From the NCBI RefSeq assembly GCF_026626635.1, contig NZ_JAPNKA010000001.1, forward strand, positions 4,216,001 to 4,280,000: a DNA stretch of 64,000 nucleotides. The letters run 5' to 3'. The stretch is from Archangium lansingense (lineage in GTDB: Bacteria > Myxococcota > Myxococcia > Myxococcales > Myxococcaceae). Shown one piece after another: positions 56,235-64,000 of this stretch; position 1 is the stretch's first letter; each line of letters begins with the position of its first letter. Made by a program: the position numbers and the translations under genes. The notes beneath the pieces are model-generated. The model worked only from the letters and a program-made list of their open reading frames with translations. It was not told where the DNA came from and made no database searches.

Positions 56235-59021
56235 ATGGATAGTGACAAGACGGCTCCAACTCCGCCGGGCTCCACACCTGGGCCTCACTCGCGGGGGATG
56301 CTCATCGCCGGCCGTTTCGCCATCGAGGACCTGGCTGGGCGCGGAGGCATGGGCACTGTCTACCGAGCCAGGGACCGCTCCACGGGCCAGACCGTGGCCC
56401 TCAAACTGTTGCATGCCCTCACGTCCCAGCAGGCGGCCATGCGCTTCAATCGCGAGGCCGTGCTGCTCGCTGGACTGAACCACCCTGGCATTGTCTCCTA
56501 CGTGGCGCATGGCACCGCGGATGGGGAGCAGCCCTTCCTGGCCATGGAGTGGCTCGAGGGGGAGGACCTGGCACGGCGTCTGATCCGCCAGCCGCTGAGC
56601 GTGTCCGAGACCTTGTTGTTGCTGCGCCGCGCCACCGAGGCTCTGACGGCGGCCCACCGGCAGGGCATCGTCCACCGTGACATCAAACCCTCCAACCTCT
56701 TCCTGCGGGCGAGCCGTCCCGAGGACGCGGTGGTGTTGGACTTCGGACTGGCGCGGCAAGCCGTCCCCTCGTTGCTGGGCGTGACGGGCATTGGCACGGT
56801 GGTGGGCACCCCGGGCTACATGGCACCGGAGCAGGCCTCGAGCCAGCCGGAGATTCCCCCTGCCGCGGACATCTTCTCGCTGGGTTGTGTGCTGTACGAG
56901 TGCCTCACGGGCAAGCCGCCCTTCGAGGCTCCGCACTTCGCCGCCGCACTGGCCAAGATTCTCTTCGCCGAGCCGGCTCCGCTACACACGCTACGCCCCG
57001 GCCTGCCCTCGGGACTGCAGGTGCTGGTGGACCGGATGCTGGCCAAGGACCCGAAGTGGCGGCTGCCCGATGCCGACAACCTGTTGAAGGCCATCGGGGC
57101 GCTGGAGTCGGTGCCCGAGCTGCTGGTGCCGAGAATCGAGACGGAGCTGCGCCTCCACTCCATGGCGGGCGCCGAGCAGAAGCTCGTCAGCGTCCTGCTG
57201 GCGTCCTTTGGCTCCGTGGCCCTGAATGAGGAGACGCCGGATTGGGACTCTGGCGTCGCCCTGCGCGACTCGTTGCGCACGACGCTCTCGGCATACGGGG
57301 CCCGGGTGGAGCTGCTGGCGGACGGCTCGCTGGTGGCCACGCTGGTGCCCGAGCGCGGCACCGCGACGGACCAGGCGGCGCTGGCGGCGCGCTGTGCCCT
57401 CACCTTCAAGGAGCGCTGGCCGGAGGCCTCGGTGGTGCTGACCACGGGCCTGGGCGTGTTCAACGAGCGGCTGCCGGTGGGCGAGGCCATGGACAGGGCG
57501 GGGCGGCTGCTGCGCCAGTTGGAGCGCATGCCCGCGTCCTCCTCCGTGGTGCTCGACGAGGTGACCGCGGGCCTGCTCGGGCCAGGCTTCCAGTTGTCAC
57601 GTCTCGACTCGGGCGCCTTCCTGCTGCAAGGCGAGCAGCAGGGGGCCGATGCCTCGCGTCCGCTGCTGGGCAAGCCCACGCCGTGCGTGGGCCGGGAGCA
57701 GGAGCTGGCCCTGCTGGATTTCTCGCTCAACGCCACCATCGAGGAGCCCGCGGCGAGGGCCCTGCTGGTGACGGCTCCGGCCGGAGCCGGCAAGTCGCGG
57801 CTGCGCCACGAGTTCCTCCGACGGCTGGAGCAGCGCGAGCAGAAGCCGCTGGTGCTGCATGGGCGCGGAGACCCGATGAGCGCGGGAGCCTCGTACGGCT
57901 TGCTGGGCCAGGCGCTGAGACAGCTCTGCGGAATCGTCGAGGGCGAGAGCCTGGAGACGCGCCGGGTGCGGCTGTACCAGCGTGTGGCCCTGCATCTGCC
58001 AAAGGTGGTGGCGAGGGAGGTCGCGGAGCTCCTGGGTGAGCTGTGCGCCGTGCCCTTCCCCGATGAGGGCCGACTCCAACTGCAGGCGGCGCGGAGCGAT
58101 CCGCTGTTGATGAGCACGCAGGTAGGCCGGGCCCTGCTGGCCTTCCTGGAAGCCGAGTGCTCCCGCCAGCCGGTGCTGCTGGTGCTGGAGGACCTGCACT
58201 GGAGTGACGCGCTCACCGTGAAGCTGGTGGACGAGGCGCTGCGGGCGTTGGCCGAGCAGCCCTTCATGGTGCTGGCGTTGGCGCGGCCGGAGGTGAAGGA
58301 GCTCTTCCCCGGGCTGTGGTCTCGCCGTCTGCAGGAACTGCCGCTCAACGGGCTGAGCCGTAGGGCGGGTGCGAAGCTGGTGCGGGAGGTACTGGGACCC
58401 GAGGTACCCGAGGAAGTGGTGCGCAAGGTGGTGGAGCTGTCGGATGGCAACGCGCTCTTCCTGGAAGAGCTCATCCGCATGGCGACCGAGGCGCGAGGGG
58501 AGAAGGCGCCAGATACGGTGCTGGCGGTGCTCCAGGTGCGCCTGATGCGGATGGAGCCGGGCGCCCGGCAGGTGCTGCTCGCGGCCAGCGTCTTCGGCCG
58601 CACCTTCTGGCGGGGAGGCGTGGCGTCCCTGCTGGAGCCCCTGGTGGGCGAGGTGCTGGAGCGCCACCTGCGGCAGCTCGTGGAGCAGGAGCTCATCGAG
58701 CCGCAGGAGGGTGGACGCTTCGCCGGGGCGGGCGAGTATCGCTTCCGACACGCACTGGTGAGAGATGCCGCCTACGGCCTCGTGCCGGACACGCTCCGGC
58801 CCACGGGTCATCGGCTGGCGGGCGAGTGGCTGGAGCGCATGGGAGATCCGGATCCGCTGGAACTCGCCACGCACTTCCAGATTGGCCAGCAGCCGCAGCG
58901 GGCCCTCCCTTTCTATCTCCAGGCAGCCGAGCGGTTCCTGAAGCGGCATGATCTGACCGGTCTGTTGAAGTGCGCGAATGGGGCCCTGGCCTGCGGTTTC
59001 GGCGGCGAGGCCCCCAACTGA
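56235..59021 (+). CDS. Paralogue of the kinase/AAA gene, C-terminally truncated
   Basis: 928 residues, colinear with the gene at 52174 with high identity from the kinase (LAGRGGMGTVYRARD; IVHRDIKPSNLF) through the cyclase-like and ATPase parts (TAPAGAGKSRL; LLVLEDLHWSDAL) to FLKRHDLTGLLKCANGALAC. There the similarity ends: a dozen codons later it stops (GFGGEAPN), where the paralogue continues for about 390 residues of TPR-like sequence. Kinase and ATPase catalytic residues are intact, so it may still work. It is likely a tandem duplicate that lost its end, right beside the Ser-Lys peptide cluster. Confidence 0.9.
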   Translation: MDSDKTAPTPPGSTPGPHSRGMLIAGRFAIEDLAGRGGMGTVYRARDRSTGQTVALKLLHALTSQQAAMRFNREAVLLAGLNHPGIVSYVAHGTADGEQPFLAMEWLEGEDLARRLIRQPLSVSETLLLLRRATEALTAAHRQGIVHRDIKPSNLFLRASRPEDAVVLDFGLARQAVPSLLGVTGIGTVVGTPGYMAPEQASSQPEIPPAADIFSLGCVLYECLTGKPPFEAPHFAAALAKILFAEPAPLHTLRPGLPSGLQVLVDRMLAKDPKWRLPDADNLLKAIGALESVPELLVPRIETELRLHSMAGAEQKLVSVLLASFGSVALNEETPDWDSGVALRDSLRTTLSAYGARVELLADGSLVATLVPERGTATDQAALAARCALTFKERWPEASVVLTTGLGVFNERLPVGEAMDRAGRLLRQLERMPASSSVVLDEVTAGLLGPGFQLSRLDSGAFLLQGEQQGADASRPLLGKPTPCVGREQELALLDFSLNATIEEPAARALLVTAPAGAGKSRLRHEFLRRLEQREQKPLVLHGRGDPMSAGASYGLLGQALRQLCGIVEGESLETRRVRLYQRVALHLPKVVAREVAELLGELCAVPFPDEGRLQLQAARSDPLLMSTQVGRALLAFLEAECSRQPVLLVLEDLHWSDALTVKLVDEALRALAEQPFMVLALARPEVKELFPGLWSRRLQELPLNGLSRRAGAKLVREVLGPEVPEEVVRKVVELSDGNALFLEELIRMATEARGEKAPDTVLAVLQVRLMRMEPGARQVLLAASVFGRTFWRGGVASLLEPLVGEVLERHLRQLVEQELIEPQEGGRFAGAGEYRFRHALVRDAAYGLVPDTLRPTGHRLAGEWLERMGDPDPLELATHFQIGQQPQRALPFYLQAAERFLKRHDLTGLLKCANGALACGFGGEAPN

Positions 59022-59320
59022 GCACTGGCCAGCCAGCGCTGGTTTTCAGAACAGTGGTAACGCGCCAACGATTGTGAGGGATTGTCTGAGGGGCCGGCGT
59101 GCGCACGGATGTGAATGGTCTGGGCATGCTGCTCTGGAGGCGCAGCGTCTGTAGGCTATACGCCGTCAAGGCCCGCCCCGGGGACAGCTCTGCCGCGAGA
59201 GGGCCACTGGCTAGCGTTATGGTGCGATGCGATTCCGAGTGGGTCGCATCGGGGGCGGGGTGCGCTACGGCATCATCAGCAGCAACATTCACCAGCAATC
59301 TTTTCATTGGAGAGACTTCG
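59022..59320 (+). other. Leader region of the peptide cluster, no gene seen
   Basis: 299 bases between the truncated kinase gene and the precursor. No relic of the missing TPR part could be read in any frame. A promoter for the peptide operon must be here but no clear -35/-10 or -24/-12 pair stands out. It does not contain the GAAAC-N-CGATAA layout. GGAGAG at 59309 is the precursor's ribosome binding site. Confidence 0.5.
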
Positions 59321-59497
59321 ATGCTGAACCTTTCGAGCGTTCTCGATGAGTTGACTGAAGAGCAGATGGATCGCGTCCTCGAGTTCAAGGCCGGCTGGGG
59401 GAAGTCGCACAGCAAGAGCAAGAGTAAGTGCAAGAGCAAAAGCAAGAGTAAGAGCAAGAGTAAGAGCAAGAGCCACACCTGTAGGTCTCACAGGTAG
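59321..59497 (+). CDS. Ser-Lys repeat precursor peptide (candidate RiPP)
   Basis: 58 residues. The first 25, MLNLSSVLDELTEEQMDRVL then EFKAG, read like an acidic amphipathic leader with hydrophobics at -4 and -7 of an AG that a C39 peptidase could cut (after Gly25). The core would be WGKSH and then a Ser-Lys alternation with 12 Ser in all, one Cys replacing Ser (Cys37) and a Thr-Cys-Arg-Ser-His-Arg end (Cys54). Acidic leader plus a strongly basic, repetitive core is characteristic of ribosomal peptides, and the next three genes encode modification and export machinery. I know of no described family with this core. Good SD (GGAGAG, 8 bases off). Confidence 0.8.
   Translation: MLNLSSVLDELTEEQMDRVLEFKAGWGKSHSKSKSKCKSKSKSKSKSKSKSHTCRSHR
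59411..59472 (+). repeat. Six-base microsatellite coding for Ser-Lys
   Basis: Runs of AGCAAG and AGTAAG, one unit changed to TGCAAG (Cys-Lys) and one to AGCAAA. Because units are 6 bases, copy-number changes keep the frame, so the core length could vary between strains. Confidence 0.85.
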
Positions 59498-59550
59498 AGC
59501 GGGTTGAAGAACAGGATTTAGCCCTGGCGCACCACGCCCCTGTCTCGATC

Positions 59551-60801
59551 ATGACTCAGCAACGTCTCTATGTGTTTCCGGAGTACTTCGAGCTCCACCC
59601 CTGGAGTGAGGGCGAGGGCTCGAGTCTCCTCGGTGGCTCGGAAGCGAGCACCCGTGCAAGGAGCGGCGAGCGCTTCATGGTGGTGGACACGCGCGATCAC
59701 CAGCACTGCTATCTGGTCAACCCGGTCATCAAGAGCTACCTGGAGCTGTTCAGGAAGCCGCGGGCGGAGGCGGAGGCGCTGGAGGAGCTGGCGCGCCAGG
59801 CAGGGTGTCCGCCGGAGGCCATCGCCGCCACGGTGCGGACCTTCTTCCAGCGCATGCGGCGCGCCGGCCTGCTGCGCTCCGCGGGGGCGGACCACCGGGA
59901 GGAGTCCACCTGGGCGCTCACCCCCGGGCAGGTGCTCGGTGAGTACCGCGTCGGAGAGCTGATCGTGGAGAAGCCAGACGTGGCGCTCCATCTCGCGCGG
60001 CAGGTGGGCACCGGGATGCTCGTGGTGCTCAAGGTCTTCATCCTGCGGGGGCCCAGGGCGAGCGATGAGCGCAAGCTCTTCGAGCGGGAGTTCTCCCTCA
60101 TGGCCGGGCTGGCCCCGCATGAGAACGTCTGCCGCCTGCTGGCCTTCCACCCCGGGGAGCCCTGTTACGCCGCGCTGGAGTACGCTGGCAGCACTCCGAT
60201 ACGTCACTCCATGGCGGAGGCCTTCCTGCCCCTGCCGGAGCGAGTGCGCATCGGCGCCGAGGCGCTCGCCGCGCTCGCCCACTTGCACCGCCACGGCCTG
60301 CTGCACGGCGATGTCCACTCCCGCAACTTCATGCTGACGGACGAGCACCGGGTGAAGCTCATCGACTTCGGCCTCTCGCGGCGCAGCGGCGACGCCTCGG
60401 AGGAGGCCTCCGTCCCCCACGGCGGCCTTCCCACCTTCATGCCCCCCGAGCGCATCGAGCCCGGCTCGCTCCGCATCAGCAGCCGCCCGGGTGACATGCG
60501 CTCGGAGGTGTTCCAGCTGGGAGTGTTGCTCCACGAAATCCTCACGGGCCACGAGCCCTTCTCCAAGGGGGTGCTGTGGAGGACTCTGGCGCAGGCCATC
60601 TGCGGCCAGCCCGCCCCCCGCGTGGTGCGGACTCCCGAGGGCGAGCGCATCCCGGAGTCCCTCGCCGACGTCATCGGGCGCGCCCTCGCCAAGGCCCCGG
60701 AGGAGCGCTTCCCTGGCGCCGTGGAGATGCTGGAGGCCTGGCGTGCGGCCCAGCGGCGCGGCGCGCGGCCCGCCCGGGCCGGGGAGCGTGTCAGCCCATG
60801 A
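59551..60801 (+). CDS. Protein kinase with N-terminal PqqD-like peptide-recognition domain
   Basis: 416 residues. Residues about 40-115 look like a PqqD/RRE winged helix (FMVVDTRDHQHCYLVNPVIK, then SYLEL, and VRTFFQRMRRAGLL as its last helix), the module that grips leader peptides. The kinase domain (about 130-395) has Lys161 in LVVLKVF, catalytic H252-G253-D254 with Asn259 (LLHGDVHSRNFML) and D272 in LIDFGLSR. HGD replaces the usual HRD, as in LanKC-type peptide kinases and aminoglycoside kinases. There is no lyase or cyclase domain. The likely substrate is the Ser/Thr-rich precursor 50 bases upstream. The stop overlaps the exporter start (ATGA). Confidence 0.85.
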   Translation: MTQQRLYVFPEYFELHPWSEGEGSSLLGGSEASTRARSGERFMVVDTRDHQHCYLVNPVIKSYLELFRKPRAEAEALEELARQAGCPPEAIAATVRTFFQRMRRAGLLRSAGADHREESTWALTPGQVLGEYRVGELIVEKPDVALHLARQVGTGMLVVLKVFILRGPRASDERKLFEREFSLMAGLAPHENVCRLLAFHPGEPCYAALEYAGSTPIRHSMAEAFLPLPERVRIGAEALAALAHLHRHGLLHGDVHSRNFMLTDEHRVKLIDFGLSRRSGDASEEASVPHGGLPTFMPPERIEPGSLRISSRPGDMRSEVFQLGVLLHEILTGHEPFSKGVLWRTLAQAICGQPAPRVVRTPEGERIPESLADVIGRALAKAPEERFPGAVEMLEAWRAAQRRGARPARAGERVSP

Positions 60802-63287
60802 GCCTCGGGGGATGGTTGCGCCGGGCCCGCCTGAAGGTGGACCCGCAGCTGAGGAGCAATGACTGCGGAATCAGCGCGGTGAAGACGCTCTGCGAGCGGC
60901 TCGGGGTACCCATGAGCCGCGAGACCATTGCCGCCGCCCTCCCTCTGGACGTCGAGGGGCTGCGCCTCGACAGCCTCAAGGCGTTTCTCCGGGAGCACGG
61001 CTTCGGGGTGCGCACGCAGCCGCTGGATGTCAGCGATGCCGCAGGGCTGGAGAAGAAGCTGGGCGAGCTCGCCCCGTGTCTGGCCACGGTACGCGTGCAG
61101 GCCACCGGACGGCTGCACTACGTGGTGGTCGACGGGGTGGAGCGGGGGCGGCTGCGCATCCTCAACCCCACACACGGGCAGGTGGAGCGCTGGACGGTGG
61201 CTGACTTCGTCCGGCGCGCGCACACCGTCCAGGTGCCCTTGACGGAGGAGCTGTGGCACGGCCGCATCCGGGGCCAGGTGATGGAGGAGCTGGAGAAGTA
61301 CGGGCTCCAGCTGGACACTCCTCCCAGCGAGGCCGAAGTGGCGGCGCTGTACAACAAGCTGCTCTACTTCAGCTACGTGAAGCAGAACTTCGGGTTGAAG
61401 GACGAGGCGGCCGAGCGGGCCTTCCTCGCCGACCTGGTTCACCACCAGCAGCTCTCGTCCGTTCCCCAGCGCTTCCGCGCGGTGGCGGGCAGTGAGGAGA
61501 AGCGGATGCTGGCGGCGCCCGTGGTGCTCGTGGTGCGGCCGCCGGCCTCGAGGGCGGAGCGGCAGGTGCCTGACGAGCCGCCGGCCCATCCGCTCCGGCG
61601 GCTGTTGAAGGAAGCCGGTGCGATGCGCGGTATCTGGTACCTCTTCCTCGTGGCCGCCGTGCTCTCGTCCGCGACGACGCACACCGCCGTCTTCGTCAAC
61701 CAGTTGCTCGTTGACGAGGTCATCCCTCAGTTCGACTTCGGAGTGCTGGCCACCTTCATCCTGGGCCTGGGACTCTTCAAGCTCTTCGACCTTCTCATGT
61801 GGGTGTACACCCGGTACGTGTCGGTGCACCTGGGATTGGCGCTGGACCGCTACTTCCTGCTGCGCTTCGGGGATCGGATGCTGACGGGGAGCATCCAGTA
61901 CCTGCGCTCCTTCACGCGGGGGGACCTGCTCGAGCGCATCAGCGACAGCCTCAAGCTCAAGAGCTTCTTCACCAGCTACTTCTCACGAATCGTCGTCAAC
62001 GCCTGTGTCTCGCTCAACGCGCTCGTCGTGCTGTTCGTGCTCAACTGGCAGGCCGCCGCGCTCGTGCTGCTGACCCTGCTGCTGTTGGGTGCTCTCCTCG
62101 TGGGGGTGACGCCGGTGCTGCGGCGGCTGGAGAGCGAGCGCTTCCGGAACAAGGCCGACCTGCTCTCCTGCATGGTGGAAGGGCTGGAGGGGGTGCAGCC
62201 CATCCGGGCCTTCAACCTGGAGGCGCACTTCAGCGCGCAGCTGGGGACTCAGGCGGGGCGCTACCTGGAGACGCAGCGCAAGGGGAAGCTGCTCGACCTC
62301 TCCAGCACCGCGGCCGTCTCCTTCGTCACCACGACCGCCTCGATGCTGCTCATCCTGCTGTGCGCCCGGGGGCTGATTGCCCAGCAGACGGTCACGCTCG
62401 GACAGCTCCTCACCTTCATCGCCCTGTCGTCGAAGATCTTCTCCTCCTTCACCACGCTGCTCGAGGAGAACCTCTCGCTGCAGGAGAACCTCGTGATTCT
62501 CAGGCGCTACTTCGACTTCGGCGAGTGCGTAGCCAGCCGCGCCCCGCGCGCGCCGGAGGAGGACGTGCGGGTGGAGGTGCTGGAGGCGCGGGGGCTCACC
62601 TACCGCTACCCCTCGGGCCTGGCTGTCCTGGAGGGAGTGGACCTGACGCTGCGCAAGGGGGAGAAGGTGCTCCTGATGGGGGCCAACGGGAGCGGGAAGT
62701 CCACCCTGGTGCGAGTGCTGGCCGGGCTCCAGCAGCCCTCCGGTGGGACGGTGTTGGTCAACGACGTCGCGCGAGAGCTCCTCGGCGAGCGGGCGCTGCG
62801 GCGGCGGGTGTTGCTGGTCTCGGCGGAGGACACCCTCTTCAACGAGACGCTGCGCTTCAACATCACCTTCGGCCGGAACCACAGCACGCGGCGCATCGTG
62901 GAGCTGGCGAAGCGAATCGGCTTCTATGACTGCATCGTCCAGCACCCGGACCACCTGGAGCGGCTCATCGATGAAGGGGGGCGAAACCTGTCCACCGGCC
63001 AGCGGCGCAAGGTGCTGGTGTTGCGCGCCCTGCTCTCGGAGGCGGACGTGCTCATCTTCGACGAGATCTTCCGGGGAATCGACCAGGAGTCGAAGGCCGC
63101 CATCGCCAGGCTGCTGGGGGAGATTGGCGATCGGGCAATGCTCTTCATCTCGCACGAGTCCGTGGAGGGGCTGCACTTGAGCCGCAAGGTCCTGCTGAGC
63201 GGCGGGCGCATCCAGGAGGCGGGTGGGGAGGGGGCGGCGGACGGCACGCCGGCCCGGGAGGTGGCATGGGCGGCCTCGGCCATATAA
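60798..63287 (+). CDS. C39-peptidase ABC exporter (PCAT)
   Basis: 829 residues. Residues 1-150: C39 peptidase with Gln17, Cys23 (NDCGISAVKTL) and His107 (LHYVVVDGVERG); the third catalytic position, usually Asp in a DP, is Asn123 (ILNPTHG). An extra helical stretch (about 150-260) precedes the six membrane helices (LFLVAAVLSSATTHTAVFVN first). The ATPase has Walker A GANGSGKST, a signature LSTGQRR in place of LSGGQ, Walker B VLIFDEIFRGID and ISHE. PCATs clip leaders at a Gly-Gly/Ala/Ser and export the core. The ATG is in the kinase stop; a longer frame upstream overlaps it and was rejected. Confidence 0.92.
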   Translation: MSLGGWLRRARLKVDPQLRSNDCGISAVKTLCERLGVPMSRETIAAALPLDVEGLRLDSLKAFLREHGFGVRTQPLDVSDAAGLEKKLGELAPCLATVRVQATGRLHYVVVDGVERGRLRILNPTHGQVERWTVADFVRRAHTVQVPLTEELWHGRIRGQVMEELEKYGLQLDTPPSEAEVAALYNKLLYFSYVKQNFGLKDEAAERAFLADLVHHQQLSSVPQRFRAVAGSEEKRMLAAPVVLVVRPPASRAERQVPDEPPAHPLRRLLKEAGAMRGIWYLFLVAAVLSSATTHTAVFVNQLLVDEVIPQFDFGVLATFILGLGLFKLFDLLMWVYTRYVSVHLGLALDRYFLLRFGDRMLTGSIQYLRSFTRGDLLERISDSLKLKSFFTSYFSRIVVNACVSLNALVVLFVLNWQAAALVLLTLLLLGALLVGVTPVLRRLESERFRNKADLLSCMVEGLEGVQPIRAFNLEAHFSAQLGTQAGRYLETQRKGKLLDLSSTAAVSFVTTTASMLLILLCARGLIAQQTVTLGQLLTFIALSSKIFSSFTTLLEENLSLQENLVILRRYFDFGECVASRAPRAPEEDVRVEVLEARGLTYRYPSGLAVLEGVDLTLRKGEKVLLMGANGSGKSTLVRVLAGLQQPSGGTVLVNDVARELLGERALRRRVLLVSAEDTLFNETLRFNITFGRNHSTRRIVELAKRIGFYDCIVQHPDHLERLIDEGGRNLSTGQRRKVLVLRALLSEADVLIFDEIFRGIDQESKAAIARLLGEIGDRAMLFISHESVEGLHLSRKVLLSGGRIQEAGGEGAADGTPAREVAWAASAI

Positions 63288-64000
63288 GGAGAATATTCGC
63301 CCTGCTCGTGGGGGGCTTCGCCATCGGGGTGGTGCTCTTCGCGACGGTGCAGGTGAATGCCGTCGTGCGCGTCCGCGAGGGGGAGGTGCTCTCCTACCGG
63401 CCCCGCTCCGTCCACAAGGCGCCGTACGAGGTGCGGGTGGTGACCCAGTACGTCCGCGAGGGGGACGCGGTGCAGGAGGGCCAGCCCCTGCTGCTCCTGG
63501 ACAACGAAGAGGTCGACGCCGCCGCGCGAAAGGCGGAGGCGGACTACCGGGCCCTGGAGGAGGAGCTGCGGACGGTGGTGGAGCAGATGGACAATGCGGG
63601 CGAGCGGGCCGTGCGCCACCGCCGCCTGCTCGCCATCCTGCGGCAGAAACACGGGGTGGAGGACGCCCAGGCCCGCGAGAGCCTCGGCTCGTTCTCCCGC
63701 CAGCTGGAGCTCGCCCGGGAGAAGCTGGAGCTGGCGGAGGTGAAGGCGGAGCGCAGCCGCGGGCTGCAGGAGCGAGGGCTGCTCTCGAAGGAGGAGCACG
63801 AGGCGGACTACCGCGGCGTCCTGGAGGCGAGGAGCGCCGCCGCCGAGCTGCAGAGGCTTCGACGGGAGCAAGAGGCAGCGGGGCTGAAGCTGGGGGACAC
63901 CTACCGCGGTGAGCTCACACGCATCGAGCTGGAGCTCCTCGGAGCGGAGGCGGCGCGGCTCTCGCTGCTCGAGCGCGCCAACAAGCTGCGGAGGGAGCTG
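63266..64000 (+). CDS. HlyD-type periplasmic adaptor (3' partial)
   Basis: 245 codons to the window edge, still open. It starts at ATG 63266 inside the exporter's 3' end (22-base overlap). One N-terminal membrane helix (IFALLVGGFAIGVVLFATVQ), then a biotinyl-lipoyl-like half (SVHKAPYEVRVVTQYVREGD, AVQEGQPLLLLDNEEVD) and a long coiled coil (RKAEADYRALEEELRTVVEQ and further to the end). The adaptor bridges the inner-membrane exporter to a TolC-type channel, so the peptide should leave the cell. The second half of the lipoyl and barrel domains lies outside. Confidence 0.9.
   Translation, partial: MGGLGHIRRIFALLVGGFAIGVVLFATVQVNAVVRVREGEVLSYRPRSVHKAPYEVRVVTQYVREGDAVQEGQPLLLLDNEEVDAAARKAEADYRALEEELRTVVEQMDNAGERAVRHRRLLAILRQKHGVEDAQARESLGSFSRQLELAREKLELAEVKAERSRGLQERGLLSKEEHEADYRGVLEARSAAAELQRLRREQEAAGLKLGDTYRGELTRIELELLGAEAARLSLLERANKLRREL

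Noticed and set aside
59099..59320. N-terminal extension of the precursor peptide to 59099
   Set aside because: The frame is open but reads Arg/Ala/Ser-rich noise, and a good SD sits just before ATG 59321.
1..64000. tRNA, rRNA, CRISPR or transposase genes
   Set aside because: None recognised by eye on either strand; small RNAs without strong structure would be missed.

Overview
The window looks like chromosome of a myxobacterium, probably Cystobacterineae. It is very GC-rich by eye, dense in Ser/Thr kinases, FHA and TPR proteins and LVIVD propellers, and carries a secretin-less, flagellum-like type III secretion system (T3SS) of the kind known from myxobacteria. The species cannot be read from the sequence.

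Layout. 1-3.0 kb: end of an LVIVD beta-propeller gene, an EAL phosphodiesterase and a coiled-coil exported protein. 3.0-3.6 kb: a small gene on the minus strand with the same promoter type as the T3SS genes. 3.7-10.9 kb: a minus-strand operon of a GbsR/MarR regulator, a LolD/MacB-like ATPase, two FtsX-type permeases, a LolA-like carrier and an outer-membrane protein, with a palindromic operator just upstream. 11-12 kb: two small genes.

12.1-36.9 kb: the T3SS locus. Order: a substrate-like gene, TPR chaperone, small protein, FliA/WhiG-type sigma factor, sctI | terminator | sctJ, a FliG-like gene in the sctK position, sctL, N, O, P, Q, a FliO-like gene, sctR, S, T, U, a stand-alone FlhB C-terminal domain, an unknown gene, a SycD-like chaperone, an unknown gene. 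Then come six tandem copies of a 72/73-residue needle-like gene, each with its own promoter, ribosome binding site and hairpin, plus the decayed end of a seventh. Next are a DUF1521 protein with the self-cleavage motif GDPHVD, two more TPR chaperones around a DOT1-like methyltransferase, and sctV. No sctC secretin or ordinary sctD is present. Nine sites share one promoter layout, GmAAC-type -35, 11-base spacer, nCGATAA -10, which fits a FliA-type sigma factor; the sigma gene inside the locus is the obvious candidate to read them.

37-45.4 kb: tandem-FHA tail-anchored protein, TPR lipoprotein, small outer-membrane barrel, RDD protein, a Met/Gly-rich exported protein, an 859-residue protein with a degenerate cyclase core, and an expansin-like lipoprotein. 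45.5-52.1 kb: an operon of membrane guanylate/adenylate cyclase, Ser/Thr kinase with a receiver-like tail, and a LysM/FecR protein, followed by a SpoIIM-family membrane protein. 52.2-59.0 kb: two tandem PknK-like kinase/AAA-ATPase genes, the second lacking its C-terminal third.

59.3 kb to the right edge: what looks like an undescribed peptide-export cluster. It has a 58-residue precursor whose core is an alternating Ser-Lys run, a protein kinase with an N-terminal PqqD-like recognition domain, a C39-peptidase ABC exporter and an HlyD-type adaptor running off the window. The last three genes overlap and must be one operon. The inferred product is an exported, possibly phosphorylated, Ser/Lys peptide. 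This cluster and the six-copy needle array with its sigma-factor regulon are the two most interesting parts of the window.
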